Source: Arsenicicoccus sp. oral taxon 190 (lineage in GTDB: Bacteria > Actinomycetota > Actinomycetes > Actinomycetales > Dermatophilaceae). Taken from it: a stretch of DNA of 64,000 nucleotides. Location: assembly GCF_001189535.1 (NCBI RefSeq), contig NZ_CP012070.1, forward strand, positions 1,550,001 to 1,614,000, read 5' to 3'. Under the pieces are notes generated by a model. That model made no database searches. It worked only from the letters and a program-made list of their open reading frames with translations, and was not told the DNA's origin. The position numbers and the translations under genes are program-made. Positions 1 through 10,194 of the stretch are shown here, piece by piece (positions within the stretch are counted from its first letter, which is position 1; every line of letters begins with the position of its first letter).

Positions 1-342
1 AACGAGCTCATGATCGTGGCCGCCCTCACCAGCGCCCCGAGCATCGGGATCCGGCAGGTCAGCCTCAACTTCGCGACCTTCCGAGCCGTGCTCGAGCGCG
101 GCGAGCGCCTCGGCGCCGGGCCGGTCACCAAGGTGAGCCGCAAGGTGCTGGTCTTCCTGTCCCGGTGGTTCCAGATCGAGAGCCTCTACCGCTTCAACGC
201 GAAGTTCGGGCCCCGCTGGCAGCCGCGCTTCCTCGTCTTCCCGGCCTCGAGCTCGCTGCCGCGCATCGGGATCGCGGCGCTGGAGGCCGAGGCCTTCCTG
301 ACCTGGCCCCGCCTGACGCTGCTCAAGGGACTCACCGGATGA
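1..342 (+). CDS. DUF2156 / lysylphosphatidylglycerol synthase-type protein, C-terminal fragment
   Basis: This is the last 113 codons of a gene that begins outside the window; the frame is open from base 1. The residues resemble the C-terminal end of the DUF2156 (LPG synthase) domain found in LysX/MprF-type proteins, including the stretches VSLNFATF, FLSRWFQIESLYRFN and PRFLVFP. Such proteins transfer lysine from Lys-tRNA to phosphatidylglycerol, or are uncharacterised relatives, and they are membrane associated; the N-terminal membrane part is not visible here. The stop codon overlaps the folP start by four bases (ATGA), so the genes are probably co-transcribed. The family call is good, but the substrate cannot be judged from this fragment. 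Confidence 0.7.
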   Translation, partial: NELMIVAALTSAPSIGIRQVSLNFATFRAVLERGERLGAGPVTKVSRKVLVFLSRWFQIESLYRFNAKFGPRWQPRFLVFPASSSLPRIGIAALEAEAFLTWPRLTLLKGLTG

Positions 343-1235
343 CGGTGCCCACGACCCCGCCCCGGGGCCGCCCCCACCTCATGGGGGTCCTCAACGTCAC
401 CCCCGACTCCTTCAGCGACGGCGGCCGCTGGCTCGACACCCGCGCCGCGGTGGAGCACGGCCTGGCCCTGGTCCGCGACGGCGCCGACCTCGTCGACGTG
501 GGCGGGGAGTCCACGCGCCCGGGAGCGACCCGGCCGAGCGCCGAGGAGGAGCTGGACCGGGTGGTGCCCGTCATACGGGCGCTCGTCGCGCAGGGCGTCA
601 CCGTCTCGGTGGACACCATGCGCGCGCAGGTCGCCGCCGCCGCCGTCGAGGCCGGCGCCGCGATCGTCAACGACGTCAGCGGTGGCCTGGCGGACCCGCG
701 GCTGGCCGAGGTCGTGGCCGGCACCGGCGCGACGATGGTGGTGCAGCACTGGCGGGCCCACGGGGCCACGATGCAGTCGAGGGACCACCTGGACTACGAC
801 GACGTGGTGACCGACGTCGTGCGCGAGCTGCGGCAGCGGGTGCGCGAGCTGCAGGCCGCCGGCGTGCGCGAGGAGCAGCTCGTCCTGGACCCCGGCATCG
901 GCTTCAGCAAGCACGCCGAGCACAACTGGACGCTGCTGGGTCGGCTGCCCGAGCTGCACGCGCTCGGCCGACCCCTCCTGCTCGGCACCTCCCGCAAGGC
1001 CTTCCTCGGCTCCCTGCTCGCCGCCCCCGGCGCGGACGGCTCGCTCGTCCCCCGGCCGCCCGCCGAGCGGGACACGGCGACGGCCGCGACCAGCCTGCTC
1101 GCCGCCCAGGCCGGGGTGTGGGGCCTGCGGGTCCACGACGTGCGCGCGAGCGCCGACGCGCTCGCGGTCCTGCACGCCTGGACCGCCCGTATGCCGTCCG
1201 CCCCGTCCCCCGAGGCCACCGAGGCCAGCGCATGA
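339..1235 (+). CDS. folP: Dihydropteroate synthase
   Basis: FolP condenses 6-hydroxymethyl-7,8-dihydropterin diphosphate with p-aminobenzoate to make dihydropteroate in the cytosol; it is the sulfonamide target. The 298-residue product has the N-terminal signature MGVLNVTPDSFSDGG at about residues 15-29, the diphosphate-binding GGESTRPGA, the VSVDTMR strand, NDVSGG, DPGIGFSKHAEHN and GTSRKAF near residue 218, all in the expected order of this TIM barrel. The ATG at 339 overlaps the previous stop, and MTVPTTPPRGRP leads straight into the domain. Its own stop overlaps the start of the fused folB-folK gene, so the folate genes form one translationally coupled operon. Confidence 0.95.
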   Translation: MTVPTTPPRGRPHLMGVLNVTPDSFSDGGRWLDTRAAVEHGLALVRDGADLVDVGGESTRPGATRPSAEEELDRVVPVIRALVAQGVTVSVDTMRAQVAAAAVEAGAAIVNDVSGGLADPRLAEVVAGTGATMVVQHWRAHGATMQSRDHLDYDDVVTDVVRELRQRVRELQAAGVREEQLVLDPGIGFSKHAEHNWTLLGRLPELHALGRPLLLGTSRKAFLGSLLAAPGADGSLVPRPPAERDTATAATSLLAAQAGVWGLRVHDVRASADALAVLHAWTARMPSAPSPEATEASA

Positions 1236-2131
1236 GCGGCGACCAGATCCGGCTGACCGGGCTGCGCGCCCGCGGTCGTCACGGGGTGCTGCCCGAGGAG
1301 CGGGTGCTCGGCCAGGAGTTCGTCGTCGACCTGGTCCTGCACCTGGACCTGCAGGCCGCCGCGGCCACCGACGACCTCGCGGCGACGGTGAGCTACGCCG
1401 AGGTCGCCGAGACCGTCCACGCGCTCGTCACCGGGGAGCCGCACGACCTGATCGAGGCGCTGGCCGGGCGGATCGGGGCACGGCTGCTCGCCGACCACCT
1501 GCCGCTCGAGCTGGTCGAGGTGACGGTCCACAAGCCAGCGGCGCCCATCGCCGTGCCCTTCGGCGACGTGTCGGTGACCGTCGTCAGCCGCCGCGACGCC
1601 CTGGTCGTCGTCGCGCTCGGCGCCAACCTCGGCGACCCCGCGCAGACCCTTGCCCAGGCCGAGCGGCGGCTGCGGCGGGTCCCGGGGCTGCGGGTCACCG
1701 CCCGCTCCGGGCTCTACGAGACCGACCCGGTCGGCGGCCCCGACCAGCCGCCCTACCTCAACGCCGTCGTCGTCGGGCGCACCCGGCGCTCGCCCGCGGC
1801 GCTGCTCGCCGAGCTGCACCGGATCGAGGAGCGGCACGGCCGCACCCGCGAGGTCCGGTGGGGCGCCCGCACCCTGGACCTCGACCTCGTCGCCTACCAG
1901 GTCGCCGGGCAGGACGTCGTCAGCGACGACCCCTCCCTGACGCTGCCGCACCCCCGGGCCCACGAGCGCGGCTTCGTGCTCGTGCCGTGGGCTCAGGCCG
2001 ACCCCGACGCCGTGCTGCGGACCCCCGCGGGCGAGGTCCGCGCCGTGGCGCAGCTCGCCGAGGAGCGGGCGGCGGACGGCATACGGCCCGGCCCGGACTG
2101 GCCCGAGCGTCACCGGGGCGGGCCGTGCTGA
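1232..2131 (+). CDS. folB-folK: Bifunctional dihydroneopterin aldolase / HPPK (FolB-FolK fusion)
   Basis: One 299-residue frame carries two consecutive enzymes of folate synthesis. Residues 1 to about 118 are a FolB aldolase (IRLTGLRARGRHGVLPEE, then VSYAEVAETV and LIEALAGRIG), which makes 6-hydroxymethyl-dihydropterin. Residues from about 125 are HPPK (VVVALGANLGDP, then the signature RWGARTLDLDLV), which diphosphorylates that product for FolP. In many actinobacteria these are separate adjacent genes; here no stop or start separates them, and the linker is only a few residues (SRRDALVV). The ATG at 1232 overlaps the folP stop. The fusion would channel substrate towards FolP encoded just upstream. 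Confidence 0.92.
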   Translation: MSGDQIRLTGLRARGRHGVLPEERVLGQEFVVDLVLHLDLQAAAATDDLAATVSYAEVAETVHALVTGEPHDLIEALAGRIGARLLADHLPLELVEVTVHKPAAPIAVPFGDVSVTVVSRRDALVVVALGANLGDPAQTLAQAERRLRRVPGLRVTARSGLYETDPVGGPDQPPYLNAVVVGRTRRSPAALLAELHRIEERHGRTREVRWGARTLDLDLVAYQVAGQDVVSDDPSLTLPHPRAHERGFVLVPWAQADPDAVLRTPAGEVRAVAQLAEERAADGIRPGPDWPERHRGGPC

Positions 2132-2604
2132 GGGGCGGCCGCGGGCTCACCGCGGGCGTCGCGGCGGCCGTCGCGGCCGTCGTGCTGCTGGCGTCCTACG
2201 TCGGGCTGGCGTGGTGGAGCGAGAGCGGGCACGCGCTGCCTCCGGCGGGCTACCTCGCGGTGCTGCCGCCGCTGCTCGTCGCCGCGATGGTCCTCGCCGG
2301 TGCCTGGTCGGTGCGTCGGACCGTGCGCGGCGCCCGGCCCTCCGGCCCGCACGACGGGCTGCGGGGATACCGGGTGCTGGTGCTGTGCCAGGCCGCCGCG
2401 CTCACAGGGGCCGTCCTGGTCGGGTGGTATGCCGCCCTCGCCGTCGTCGGTCGCGCCCAGCTGGCGCTCGCGGGCCTGGGCTCACCGGCCGCCGCGGCGC
2501 TCGCCACCACGGTCGCCGGGGTGCTGCTGGTGGCCGCCGGGCTCGTCGGTCAGTCCTGGTGCCGCCTGGACGACGACCCGCCCGAGCTCGACCAGCCGTC
2601 CTGA
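2125..2604 (+). CDS. DUF3180 family four-helix membrane protein
   Basis: The 159-residue product has four hydrophobic spans at roughly residues 7-30, 42-63, 84-109 and 125-149, and fits DUF3180, a family that follows folK in many actinobacteria. Its function is unknown. The GTG at 2125 overlaps the last codons of the upstream fusion gene, which suggests translational coupling to the folate operon. The short Asp/Glu-rich C-terminus (DDDPPELDQ) is probably cytoplasmic. No enzymatic motif is visible. Confidence 0.8.
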   Translation: MLRGGRGLTAGVAAAVAAVVLLASYVGLAWWSESGHALPPAGYLAVLPPLLVAAMVLAGAWSVRRTVRGARPSGPHDGLRGYRVLVLCQAAALTGAVLVGWYAALAVVGRAQLALAGLGSPAAAALATTVAGVLLVAAGLVGQSWCRLDDDPPELDQPS

Positions 2605-2615
2605 CCCGGGAGCGC

Positions 2616-3206
2616 TCACGGGCAGACGGGGTTGCTCTCCACCTTGGTCGCCCAGCCCTGGTCGTCGAGGGTGATCTTGACGATCGCGGCCTGGTCGGGC
2701 AGCGCCTGCAGGTCCTGGAGGGTGGCCTTGGCCGTCGCGGCCGGCGCGTCCGGGCTCGTGCAGGTCTGCCTGACGATCTGCGCCGCCGGGTCCACCGGGA
2801 TCCGGAACGAGATGGCGTTGCGGTTGCTGAACGACGCGCCCGAGGAGGGCGTCAGGTCGATGCCGGTGCGGCCCACCGAGCCGTCCGAGCGGCCGCGCAC
2901 CGTCCACCGGTCCAGGACGATGACCTGGTTGCCGCCCTGCTGGTCGACGGACGTGATGGTGCCGAGGTCGAAGGCCCGGCCCCGGACGGCGCTGCGCAGG
3001 TCGGGGTTGCGGGTCGCGGTGGGGGTGGGCGTCGGGGTCGGCGCCGCCGTCGTCGGGGCGGTCTTGGCCGTCACCGTGACCGTGGGCGTCACCGTGACGG
3101 TGACGGGCGGGGCGTAGCCGGTCGACAGGGCCGTGCACCCCGAGACGGACGCGGCGGCCCCGACGGCGAGAACGAGCGCCAGGGGGCGGCGGGTGCGAGG
3201 CGACAT
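2616..3206 (-). CDS. Predicted lipoprotein, unknown function
   Basis: The 196-residue product begins with an Arg-rich n-region (MSPRTRRP), a hydrophobic stretch and a lipobox SGC with Cys24, so it should be exported and lipid-anchored. A Thr/Val/Pro-rich linker (residues about 32-65, repeated TVTVTPT and PTPTPT) precedes a globular domain with FDLGTITSV and a Cys pair near the C-terminus (QTCTSP, NPVCP) that may form a disulfide. I do not recognise a family. The start at 3206 is preceded by GAAAGGAAG at proper spacing; an upstream ATG at 3272 would bury the signal peptide and is rejected. It is convergent with the DUF3180 gene and divergent from lysS. Confidence 0.75.
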   Translation of the reverse strand: MSPRTRRPLALVLAVGAAASVSGCTALSTGYAPPVTVTVTPTVTVTAKTAPTTAAPTPTPTPTATRNPDLRSAVRGRAFDLGTITSVDQQGGNQVIVLDRWTVRGRSDGSVGRTGIDLTPSSGASFSNRNAISFRIPVDPAAQIVRQTCTSPDAPAATAKATLQDLQALPDQAAIVKITLDDQGWATKVESNPVCP

Positions 3207-3248
3207 GGTGGCGGCTTCCTTTCGTCGGGAGCCAGTGTCCCGCGCCAC

Positions 3249-3254
3249 TAGGCT
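3249..3254 (+). promoter_or_regulatory. -10 box for leaderless lysS transcript
   Basis: TAGGCT ends seven bases before the lysS ATG at 3262, which places the transcription start on or next to the start codon. No Shine-Dalgarno sequence lies between them. The -35 region is not convincing. Confidence 0.5.
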
Positions 3255-3261
3255 TGACCCC

Positions 3262-4794
3262 ATGACCGACACCCCCGAGCAGACCCAGCAGCCCGAGCCG
3301 CTGGCGCCCGACCAGGACGTCCCCGAGCAGATGCGGGTGCGGCGCGAGAAGCGTCAGCGGTTGCTCGACAGGGGCGAGGCGCCCTACGCGGTGTCGGTGC
3401 CCCGCAGCCACACCCTGGCCGAGGTGCGCGAGGGCTGGGACCACCTGGAGACCGGGGAGGAGACCCAGGACGCGGTGGGGGTCGCCGGGCGGGTCGTCTT
3501 CCTGCGCAACACCGGCAAGCTGTGCTTCGCCACCCTCCAGGAGGGCCCCGGCACCCGGCTGCAGGTCATGCTGAGCCTGGCCGAGGTCGGGCCGGAGGCG
3601 CTCGACGCCTGGAAGGCCGACGTCGACCTCGGTGACCACGTGTGCGTGCAGGGCCGCGTGATCCGCAGCCGCCGCGGCGAGCTGTCGGTGATGGGCACCA
3701 GCTGGTCGATGGTCAGCAAGGCGCTGCGCCCGTTGCCGACGCTGCACAAGGACCTTTCCGAGGAGACGCGGGTCCGGCAGCGTTATGCCGACCTGATCGT
3801 GCGTCAGGAAGCCCGGGACATGGTGCGGCTGCGCGCGACGGTGCTGCGCTCGATCCGGGCCACCCTCGACGGGGTGGGTTTCGTGGAGGTCGAGACGCCG
3901 ATCCTCAATCTTTCCCATGGTGGTGCGGCATCACCCTTCGTCACGCACCTCAATGCCTTCGACATCGACATGAACCTCCGTTCCTACACCGAGCTGTGGC
4001 TCAAGCGCGCGGTCGTCGGCGGCGTGGACCGGGTCTACGAGATCGGCAAGGTCTTTCGCAACGAAGGGGTCGACTCCACGCATTCTCCGGAGTTCACCGA
4101 GCTCGAGTTCTACGAGGCGTATGGCGATCAGTTCACCGCTGCCGACCGCACGCGCGCCATCATCCTGGATGCCGCCGAGGCGACCGGTCGCGGCACGACG
4201 CTGACGGACTACCGCGGCCGCGAGATCGACCTGTCGGGGGAGTGGCGCTGGCTGCCGATCTGCGAGGGCGTCAGCGACGCGCTGGGCGAGCAGGTGACGG
4301 CCGAGGAGGACCCCGACAACGTCGCCCGGCTTCGGCGCCTCGCCGAGGGCCGGGACATCGCGCTCAAGCCGGGCTGGGGCGCGGGCGAGATCATCCTCGA
4401 GCTGTTCGAGCAGCTGGTGGAGGAGACGCTGATCCAGCCGACCTTCGTGTGCGACTACCCCGAGTCGGTGCGCCCGCTCGCCCGGGCCCACCGCTCGGCG
4501 CCCGGCCTGGTCGAGGCGTGGGACCTCATCGTGGGTGGCGTCGAGCTGGCGCCGTCCTACACCGAGCTCGTCGACCCGGTGGTGCAGCGGGAGCGGCTCA
4601 CCGCGCAGGCGGTGCTGGCGGCCGGCGGCGACGACCAGGCCATGGAGCTGGACGAGGACTTCCTGCGGGCGCTGGAGTACGGCGCGCCCCCGATGGGTGG
4701 CACCGGCATGGGCGTCGACCGGTTGATCATGCTGCTCACCGGCACCGGAATTCGCGAGACGATCCTCTTCCCGCACCTGAAGCCGCAGCAGTGA
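3262..4794 (+). CDS. lysS: Lysyl-tRNA synthetase, class II
   Basis: LysS charges tRNA-Lys. The 510-residue protein has an N-terminal OB-fold anticodon-binding domain (VAGRVVFLRNTGKLCFATLQ, residues about 75-95), class II motif 2 (VYEIGKVFRNEG, residues about 262-273) and motif 3 (GTGMGVDRLIMLLTG near residue 487). Length and order fit the actinobacterial enzyme encoded next to lsr2. The segment encoding about residues 167-303 is odd: it uses many A/T-ending codons (CTT, CAT, TTT, GAA, TAT, TCT) that the rest of the gene avoids, and the usually conserved RIAPEL-LKR stretch reads LRSYTELWLKR. That suggests a recombinant patch. An in-frame start upstream at 3133 is unnecessary because MTDTPEQTQQ follows a -10 box directly. 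Confidence 0.93.
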   Translation: MTDTPEQTQQPEPLAPDQDVPEQMRVRREKRQRLLDRGEAPYAVSVPRSHTLAEVREGWDHLETGEETQDAVGVAGRVVFLRNTGKLCFATLQEGPGTRLQVMLSLAEVGPEALDAWKADVDLGDHVCVQGRVIRSRRGELSVMGTSWSMVSKALRPLPTLHKDLSEETRVRQRYADLIVRQEARDMVRLRATVLRSIRATLDGVGFVEVETPILNLSHGGAASPFVTHLNAFDIDMNLRSYTELWLKRAVVGGVDRVYEIGKVFRNEGVDSTHSPEFTELEFYEAYGDQFTAADRTRAIILDAAEATGRGTTLTDYRGREIDLSGEWRWLPICEGVSDALGEQVTAEEDPDNVARLRRLAEGRDIALKPGWGAGEIILELFEQLVEETLIQPTFVCDYPESVRPLARAHRSAPGLVEAWDLIVGGVELAPSYTELVDPVVQRERLTAQAVLAAGGDDQAMELDEDFLRALEYGAPPMGGTGMGVDRLIMLLTGTGIRETILFPHLKPQQ

Positions 4795-4858
4795 TCACGG
4801 CTCGACGATCATGATCCGATCCGGTCGGGTCACCGACAATCCCGGGAGGTGAAATACC

Positions 4859-5026
4859 GTGGACATGGCATGGAAGGTCTTCATCGCGCTGGCACCGACG
4901 GCCGGAGTGCTCTTCATCTTCTGGCACGTCATGAAGAACGTCCTCGAAGGTGATCGGCGTGAGCGGATCGCGCACGCGCAGTGGGAGCGTGAGCAGCAAG
5001 AGCGCGAGACCGACCGCACCGAATGA
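4859..5026 (+). CDS. Small single-span membrane protein between lysS and lsr2
   Basis: A 55-residue frame starts at GTG 4859 behind a strong Shine-Dalgarno GGGAGGTG (4842-4849). The product begins MDMAWKVFIALAPTAG, has one hydrophobic span at about residues 6-25, and ends in a strongly charged, probably helical cytoplasmic tail (EREQQERETDRTE). I do not recognise a named family. The good ribosome binding site, the clean membrane topology and the fixed place in the lysS-lsr2 gap support a real gene. Confidence 0.7.
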   Translation: MDMAWKVFIALAPTAGVLFIFWHVMKNVLEGDRRERIAHAQWEREQQERETDRTE

Positions 5027-5046
5027 TCCTCGCCAAGAATTCAGTC

Positions 5047-5077
5047 TTTGACCAGGAGCATCACGGGGCCCTATCTT
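5047..5077 (+). promoter_or_regulatory. Candidate lsr2 promoter
   Basis: TTGACC at 5047-5052 and TATCTT at 5072-5077 are separated by 19 bases in a locally A/T-rich spacer 56 bases upstream of the lsr2 ATG. The A/T-richness would also suit binding by Lsr2 itself, which is inference. Confidence 0.4.
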
Positions 5078-5132
5078 TTGTCGTCAGGGAATTCTCCCTC
5101 GTTTTCCCGTCACCGACCAAGGAGCAGACACA

Positions 5133-5456
5133 ATGGCCCAGCGCATTCAGGTCATCCTCGAGGACGACATCGACGGCGGCGCCGCTGCGGAGACCGTGAG
5201 CTTTGCGCTCGACGGCGTGAGCTACGAGATCGACCTGTCCGAGGACAACGCCGCCAAGCTGCGCGACGACCTCGCCTCCTGGGTGGGCCACGCCCGCCGG
5301 TCCGGCGGCCGCAGGACCACCGGCCGCAAGCCCGCGGCGAGCCGCGGCGGCAACCTCAACGAGGTCCGCGAGTGGGGCCGGCAGAACGGCTTCCAGGTCT
5401 CCGACCGCGGCCGCGTCTCCGCCGAGCTGCAGCAGGCCTACGACAGGGCCCACTGA
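5133..5456 (+). CDS. lsr2: Lsr2 nucleoid-associated xenogeneic silencer
   Basis: Lsr2 is the actinobacterial H-NS analogue that coats A/T-rich DNA and silences foreign genes. The 107-residue protein has the N-terminal oligomerisation domain (QRIQVILEDDIDGG, then TVSFALDGVSYEIDLSEDNAAKLRDDL) and a basic linker. Its C-terminal DNA-binding domain contains NEVREWGRQNGFQVSDRGRV; the GRQNGF stretch corresponds to the RGR-like AT-hook region of the family, and in place of RGR it shows W-G-R. A good AAGGAGC lies seven bases before the ATG. Confidence 0.95.
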   Translation: MAQRIQVILEDDIDGGAAAETVSFALDGVSYEIDLSEDNAAKLRDDLASWVGHARRSGGRRTTGRKPAASRGGNLNEVREWGRQNGFQVSDRGRVSAELQQAYDRAH

Positions 5457-5460
5457 CCAC

Positions 5461-6225
5461 GTGGCCTACCCGCTGGCCGGCGGCGAGCTCGAGCTCGCCT
5501 GCGACCTCGTCTCCACCCGCATCGCCTGGCTCGACCTCACGGTCGCGCCGGGCGATGCGGCGTCCGGAACGCCTCACGTCGACACCGCGGCGGTCGCCGC
5601 CGGGACCGAGCGGGGTCTCGAGCAGCTGGCCGCCTGGCGGGAGCGGGTCGCGCGGGGCTGGCGGCGCACCTACGCCGCCGGCTCGCAGCCGCCGCCGCAC
5701 GTGGCCGCGACCTTCGTGCTGGGGTGGTACCTCGACGCGCTGGCCTACCCCGCGGCCCTCGCGGCCGAGGTCGGGCCGTGGGTGCTCGACGTCGCGCCCG
5801 GCGCCCTGGTGATCGAGCCGCACCCCACCCAGGGCTACCCGCACCGGGTCCGGCTGGCCCCGGGGGCCCAGCATCAGGTGGTGGCCGCGGCGGGGGTCCG
5901 GCGGGCCCGCGCCGAGCAGCGCTACCGGGAGCACGCGGAGCGGGTGGCCGGTGCGTATGCCGCCCCCGGCGTGCGGATGTCCAGCCGGCAGCGGCTCGGG
6001 ATGGTCGACGACGTGTGGCACCTGGCGTCGCGGCAGGCTCTGGCCGCGGCCGGCAGCCCGATCGGCGACCGCCCGCAGGACACGGAGCGTGACTGGCTGC
6101 GGGCGTCCTGCTGCTTCATCTACGCTCTGCCGGGGGCCTCGGTGTGCATCGCGTGCCCCCGCCGCGTTCGTCGCGGCATCCCCTCGACCACGACGACGCC
6201 CGGGTCCCCGCGCCCCGAGGAGTGA
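5461..6225 (+). CDS. FhuF-like (2Fe-2S) protein, putative siderophore-iron reductase
   Basis: The 254-residue product ends with the FhuF C-terminal cluster motif C-C-x10-C-x2-C (Cys217, Cys218, Cys229, Cys232, in SCCFIYALPG...CIACP). In FhuF this motif binds a [2Fe-2S] cluster that reduces ferric siderophores in the cytosol. The N-terminal three quarters is a weakly conserved helical domain without a motif I recognise. The GTG start at 5461 lies four bases after the lsr2 stop, so the genes are likely co-transcribed. A different redox role is possible because only the cluster motif supports the call. Confidence 0.65.
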   Translation: MAYPLAGGELELACDLVSTRIAWLDLTVAPGDAASGTPHVDTAAVAAGTERGLEQLAAWRERVARGWRRTYAAGSQPPPHVAATFVLGWYLDALAYPAALAAEVGPWVLDVAPGALVIEPHPTQGYPHRVRLAPGAQHQVVAAAGVRRARAEQRYREHAERVAGAYAAPGVRMSSRQRLGMVDDVWHLASRQALAAAGSPIGDRPQDTERDWLRASCCFIYALPGASVCIACPRRVRRGIPSTTTTPGSPRPEE

Positions 6226-6226
6226 C

Positions 6227-6637
6227 ATGCCCGCCAGCACCGAGCCGCACCCGCCTCAGCCGTCGCAGCAGCCGCAGGACCCGAGCACCGCGGAGCTGGA
6301 GCGGGTGGTGGAGCTGGAGATGCAGCTGCTCGACCCGCAGCTGCGCCGCGACCCCCTGGGCGTGCAGGCGCTGCTGCACGAGTTCTTCAGCGAGTTCGCC
6401 CCGAGCGGTCAGGTCTACGACCGTGACTCCATGCTGGACGCTCCGGTGGACGACTCGACCAGCTCGCTGACCGTGGACCGGCTCGAGGCCGAGCTGCTGG
6501 CGCCCGGCGTGGTGCTGGTGACCTACCGCGCCCACCGCTCCCAGCGGGCCGCGTGGCGCTCCTCGACCTGGTTGCTGACCGACGCCGGGTGGCGGCTGCG
6601 CCACCACCAGTCGACCCCGGTGCGCGGCGACAGCTGA
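6227..6637 (+). CDS. NTF2-like DUF4440 protein
   Basis: The 136-residue product looks like a SnoaL/DUF4440 protein: an N-terminal helix (ELERVVELEMQLLDP), a loop with FAPSGQVYDRDSML, and antiparallel strands VVLVTYRAHR and STWLLTDAGWRLRHHQST. These cone-shaped small domains bind hydrophobic ligands or dimerise, and the role is unknown. It begins one base after the upstream stop and probably shares its transcript. The Pro/Gln-rich first 20 residues are likely disordered. Confidence 0.65.
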   Translation: MPASTEPHPPQPSQQPQDPSTAELERVVELEMQLLDPQLRRDPLGVQALLHEFFSEFAPSGQVYDRDSMLDAPVDDSTSSLTVDRLEAELLAPGVVLVTYRAHRSQRAAWRSSTWLLTDAGWRLRHHQSTPVRGDS

Positions 6638-6658
6638 CGGCATACGGGACCGGCCCGT

Positions 6659-6673
6659 CCGCTCAGAGCGAAC
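6659..6673 (+). promoter_or_regulatory. Candidate ClgR operator upstream of clpC
   Basis: The sequence CCGCTCAGAGCGAAC contains CGC-N5-GCGAAC, which matches the operator described for the actinobacterial Clp regulator ClgR read in the reverse orientation. It lies about 165 bases upstream of the clpC start. No other site of this form was noticed nearby. Confidence 0.5.
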
Positions 6674-6798
6674 ACCCGGCAGGGGTGAGCACGGAACACC
6701 CACGGCGGGGCGGGCGTTGACGACGTCAGGTCACGGGCTCCAGCAGGCCGTCCGCACCGGACGGGGCCGCAGGGCGGGGGTCCGTCACACGACGCAGC

Positions 6799-6818
6799 TA
6801 GCATCGAGGCATCTCGAT
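6799..6818 (+). promoter_or_regulatory. clpC -10 box and overlapping palindrome
   Basis: TAGCAT (6799-6804) is a plausible -10 box. Overlapping it, ATCGAG-GCAT-CTCGAT (6803-6818) forms a perfect 6-base inverted repeat that would cover the transcription start. It is followed by the ribosome binding site GCGAGGAGA and the ATG at 6838. The -35 region is poor, as expected for an activator-dependent promoter. Confidence 0.4.
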
Positions 6819-6837
6819 AGCGAGGAGACAACCAGAG

Positions 6838-9390
<2,553 letters not shown>

Positions 9391-9526
9391 CACCGGGCGC
9401 GCCATACGGGCCGGCCCTGACCGCACCGCGCGGTCGGGGCCGACCGCTGTCCGCGGACTGGTGCCGCCCGACCGGGGCGGCCCGCCGCGGGCTAGGTTGT
9501 GCCCCTCGGGCGACGAAAGGTGCGAC

Positions 9527-10066
9527 GTGAGCACGGACCAGGTCGACGACGGCGCGGCAGCAGCTGCGCCCTCCGTGGTGGTGCGCCGCGCGCGGACCAG
9601 CGACGTCCTCGCGATCCGCGCGCTGGTCCAGCCGTATGCCGAGCGCCGGATCCTGCTCGCCAAGGACGCTGTCTCCTACTTCGAGTCGGTGCAGCAGTTC
9701 CGGGTCGCGGAGCTGGACGGGCAGGTCGTGGGGTGCGGCGCGCTGCACGTCTTCTGGGAGGACGTCGCGGAGGTGCGCACCCTCGCGGTCGCGGAGAGCG
9801 CTGTCGGGCACGGCGTCGGCGGCCGGCTGGTCGAGGCGCTGCTGCAGGACGCCCGCGACCTCGGGGTGAGTCGCGTCTTCTGCCTGACCTTCGAGGTGGA
9901 CTTCTTCGCGCGGCACGGGTTCCGCGCGATCCAGGGCGCGCCGGTGACGCCGGACGTGTTCGCCGAGCTGGTGCGGTCCTACGACGAGGGCACGGCGGAG
10001 TTCCTGGACCTGGACCGGGTGAAGCCCAACACCCTCGGCAACACCCGCATGCTGCTCTCCTTCTGA
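9527..10066 (+). CDS. argA: N-acetylglutamate synthase, GNAT type
   Basis: This 179-residue GNAT protein resembles the short actinobacterial N-acetylglutamate synthase, which starts arginine synthesis by acetylating glutamate. Visible family features are VVRRARTSDVLAIRALV, the acetyl-CoA-binding VRTLAVAESAVGHGVGGRLVEAL, FCLTFEVDFFARHGF and the C-terminal KPNTLGNTRMLL. The GTG at 9527 follows GAAAGG, and a TAGGTT -10 box lies about 30 bases further upstream. It converges on the SGNH hydrolase gene, with a palindromic element between them. Confidence 0.85.
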   Translation: MSTDQVDDGAAAAAPSVVVRRARTSDVLAIRALVQPYAERRILLAKDAVSYFESVQQFRVAELDGQVVGCGALHVFWEDVAEVRTLAVAESAVGHGVGGRLVEALLQDARDLGVSRVFCLTFEVDFFARHGFRAIQGAPVTPDVFAELVRSYDEGTAEFLDLDRVKPNTLGNTRMLLSF

Positions 10067-10130
10067 CCCCCGGCTCCATCCCGCCCCGGCCCCACCCCGC
10101 CTCTACCCTTCCCTGCCCTGCCCTGCCCCG

Positions 10131-10177
10131 GATCGTGGACGTTATGGGTCACCTGGGGACCCAAACCGACCACGATC
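10131..10177. repeat. Two-tier palindromic element between argA and the SGNH gene
   Basis: GATCGTGG (10131-10138) pairs with CCACGATC (10170-10177), and inside it TGGGTC (10145-10150) pairs with GACCCA (10158-10163). The whole 47-base element is a near-perfect cruciform-type palindrome in a convergent spacer. It could act as a bidirectional terminator. Elements of similar design lie at 11129-11174 and 19354-19443. Confidence 0.7.
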
Positions 10178-10194
10178 GTGGGGTGGGGGGCTCG

